Assembly: GCA_025929595.1 (NCBI GenBank)
Contig: JAICQA010000143.1
Coordinates: 1-6,861 of the forward strand
Reading direction: 5' to 3'
DNA: 6,861 bases
Source: Xanthobacteraceae bacterium
GTDB taxonomy: Bacteria; Pseudomonadota; Alphaproteobacteria; Rhizobiales; Xanthobacteraceae
Position 1 is the first letter of the stretch. Every line of letters begins with the position of its first letter. Under the pieces are notes generated by a model. The model had not been told where the DNA came from. It saw only the letters and a list, made by a program, of their open reading frames with translations, and did not search any database. A program made the position numbers and the translations under genes. Below, piece by piece: positions 5,637-6,861 of this stretch.

Positions 5637-5663
5637 GCGGCCCTTACGGAATTTCAGCACAAA

Positions 5664-6641
5664 ATGACCGTTCCTCCCCCGATCCGGCCCGGGTTTTCCA
5701 TTCTGCGTGACGGCAATCCGGTCCCGCAGGCGCTCGCGGGGGCCTTCATTGCCATCGGCAATTTCGACGGGCTGCATCGCGGGCATCGCGCCGCCATCGG
5801 CCTTGCCATCGACCGCGCCCGCTCTGCGAAACGCCCCGCGATGGCGCTCACCTTCGAGCCGCATCCGCGCCGCTTCTTTCTGCCCGACGCGCCGACGTTC
5901 CGGCTGACGCCCGAACACGCCAAGCTCCGGCTGTTCGCCTCAACCGGCCTCGACGGCGCGGTGGTGATGAACTTCGACGCCGCACTTGCCGGCCACACGG
6001 CGGAAGCCTTCATCAGCGAGACTCTCGTCGGCCGCCTGAAGATTTCAGGCGTCGTCGTCGGCGACAACTTCCACTTCGGCAAGGCGCGCAAGGGCAGCCC
6101 CGCAATGCTGCGCGAGGAGGGGAAGCGTCTGGGCTTTGCGACCGAGATTCTTGAGCGCGTGACCTGGCGTGGGAAGCCCGTGTCGTCCGGCGAGGTGCGC
6201 GCGGCGCTCGCGGAAGGCGATGTCGCGCGCGCCAACGATCTCCTCGGCCACAACTGGTTCATCGAGGGCGAGGTGATCCGGGGCGCGTCGCGCGGGCGGC
6301 AGCTCGGCTTTCCCACCGCCAATATCGCGCTCGACCCCGACAACGGCCTGCGCCACGGCATCTACGCCGTGCGTGCGCATGTGAATGGCACTGCGCACCC
6401 GGCGGTGGCGAGCTTCGGCCGCCGCCCGCAGTTCGATAACGGCGCGCCGCTCCTCGAGACCATGCTGTTCGACTTCCAGGACGATCTTTACGGGAAGACG
6501 CTGACCGTCGAGTTCGTCGGCTTCATTCGCCCCGAGCACAAATTCGAGTCGATTGAGGCCCTCAAGGCCCGGATGGACGTGGACTGCGCCGAGGCGAGGG
6601 CGCTCCTTGCCGGCGACAACGCGGCCGCTGGTAAGGCCTGA
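5664..6641 (+). CDS. ribF: Bifunctional riboflavin kinase / FAD synthetase
   Basis: 325 aa, standard RibF length. It phosphorylates riboflavin to FMN and then adenylates FMN to FAD, both with ATP, in the cytosol. The N-terminal nucleotidyltransferase domain (about 25-185) shows GNFDGLHRGH (32-41) with the HxGH motif (His38, His41), TFEPHPRRFF (63-72), VVGDNFHFG (131-139) and SSGEVRAAL (174-182). The C-terminal riboflavin kinase domain (about 188-318) shows RGRQLGFPTANI (210-221), FGRRPQF (251-257) and LLETMLFDF (263-271), where Glu265 is the likely catalytic base. The start ATG 5664 is chosen because the MTVPPPIRPGFSILRDG N-terminus fits the family; the site before it is weak (CGGA at 5647-5650). 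A TTG 38 codons upstream would cross non-conserved DNA. ileS follows 131 bp downstream, the usual order. Confidence 0.96.
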   Translation: MTVPPPIRPGFSILRDGNPVPQALAGAFIAIGNFDGLHRGHRAAIGLAIDRARSAKRPAMALTFEPHPRRFFLPDAPTFRLTPEHAKLRLFASTGLDGAVVMNFDAALAGHTAEAFISETLVGRLKISGVVVGDNFHFGKARKGSPAMLREEGKRLGFATEILERVTWRGKPVSSGEVRAALAEGDVARANDLLGHNWFIEGEVIRGASRGRQLGFPTANIALDPDNGLRHGIYAVRAHVNGTAHPAVASFGRRPQFDNGAPLLETMLFDFQDDLYGKTLTVEFVGFIRPEHKFESIEALKARMDVDCAEARALLAGDNAAAGKA

Positions 6642-6677
6642 TATCGGCTGCTAATCATGGCCGGTTCGCTCTTCCCA

Positions 6678-6745
6678 CTCGTCCCCGCGAAAGCGGGGAC
6701 CCAGCGCGGGCTCCACTGGATTCCCGCTTTCGCGGGAATGAGCGG
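6678..6745 (+). repeat. Two-hairpin palindromic repeat, copy 3 (intact)
   Basis: This is the complete form of the element. Hairpin one is GTCCCCGC (6681-6688), loop GAAA, GCGGGGAC (6693-6700). A 19-nt spacer follows. Hairpin two is ATTCCCGC (6720-6727), loop TTTC, GCGGGAAT (6732-6739). The tail ATGAGCGG ends it. Both stems are perfect over 8 bp. It fills half of the ribF-ileS gap; the remainder (6642-6677 and 6746-6772) holds nothing else I can support. In a ribF-ileS transcript it could act in mRNA stability or expression balance. Confidence 0.9.
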
Positions 6746-6772
6746 ACCTCAAGAGACGCAAGGTCTGACTGA

Positions 6773-6861
6773 ATGTCCTCCGACAAGAAGAAACCGGCCG
6801 AAGGCCCCGACTACAGCGAGACGCTCTTCCTTCCCGAGACGAGCTTCCCGATGCGCGCCGG
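6773..6861 (+). CDS. ileS: Isoleucyl-tRNA synthetase, N-terminal fragment (continues beyond window)
   Basis: The window holds 29 codons from ATG 6773, open to the edge. The peptide has a charged lead-in (MSSDKKKPAEG) followed by DYSETLFLPETSFPMRA, which matches the well-conserved start of IleRS (YxxTLxLPxTxFPMRAxLP). The full enzyme, about 950-1000 aa, charges tRNA-Ile with isoleucine in the cytosol. AAGG (6760-6763) sits 9 nt before the ATG as a ribosome site. Position directly after ribF is the common bacterial arrangement and strengthens the call; lspA often comes next, outside this window. Confidence 0.9.
   Translation, partial: MSSDKKKPAEGPDYSETLFLPETSFPMRA

Noticed and set aside
5550..5663. 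Upstream TTG extension of ribF by 38 codons
   Set aside because: The extension crosses a hairpin and the candidate promoter, and family proteins start near the ATG at 5664.
5531..5663. FMN riboswitch or CtrA box upstream of ribF/cheY
   Set aside because: No RFN core sequences are visible, and only a single TTAA half-site (5542-5545) is present, without a partner 7 nt away.
350..6745. CRISPR array
   Set aside because: The repeats are few, kilobases apart, palindromic and without regular spacers.

Overview
The window reads as chromosomal DNA from a high-GC alphaproteobacterium, most likely of the Hyphomicrobiales (a Bradyrhizobium / Xanthobacteraceae-like lineage). The evidence is the strong GC bias at third codon positions, the ribF-ileS gene order, an alphaproteobacterial DVWGV-type HAD hydrolase, a TipF-like EAL protein (a family described in Caulobacter), and short dispersed palindromic repeats of the kind common in that group. 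I see no phage, plasmid, CRISPR, tRNA or rRNA features.

Layout. (1) 806 to 1, minus: the N-terminal 268 codons of a sigma-54-dependent response regulator (receiver plus start of the AAA+ domain), cut by the window edge. A palindromic repeat lies in frame in its inter-domain linker. (2) 807-1133: divergent intergenic region, largely filled by hairpin repeats. (3) 1134-2486, plus: beta-alanine (omega-amino acid):pyruvate aminotransferase. (4) 2487-2655: intergenic region with three separate inverted repeats. (5) 2656-3990, plus: membrane-anchored, coiled-coil, degenerate-EAL protein of TipF type. (6) 3991-4163: intergenic region with a composite repeat. (7) 4164-5033, plus: HAD-IIA family hydrolase. 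(8) 5431-5045, minus: CheY, convergent with the HAD gene (11 nt apart) and divergent from ribF. (9) 5664-6641, plus: ribF. (10) 6642-6772: intergenic region with another full repeat copy. (11) 6773 to the edge, plus: start of ileS.

Function. ribF (FMN/FAD synthesis) followed by ileS is a conserved housekeeping pair. The TipF-like protein and CheY both point to motility (flagellar placement and motor switching), and both sit beside these housekeeping genes rather than in a flagellar cluster. The aminotransferase is a stand-alone catabolic gene divergent from the sigma-54 regulator; whether that regulator controls it cannot be told from the sequence.

The most unusual content is not a new multi-gene system but the repeats. 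One two-hairpin repeat family occurs three times: once inside a coding sequence without breaking the frame, once fused with a second hairpin family just before the HAD gene, and once before ileS. All three copies point the same way as the gene they lie in or precede.
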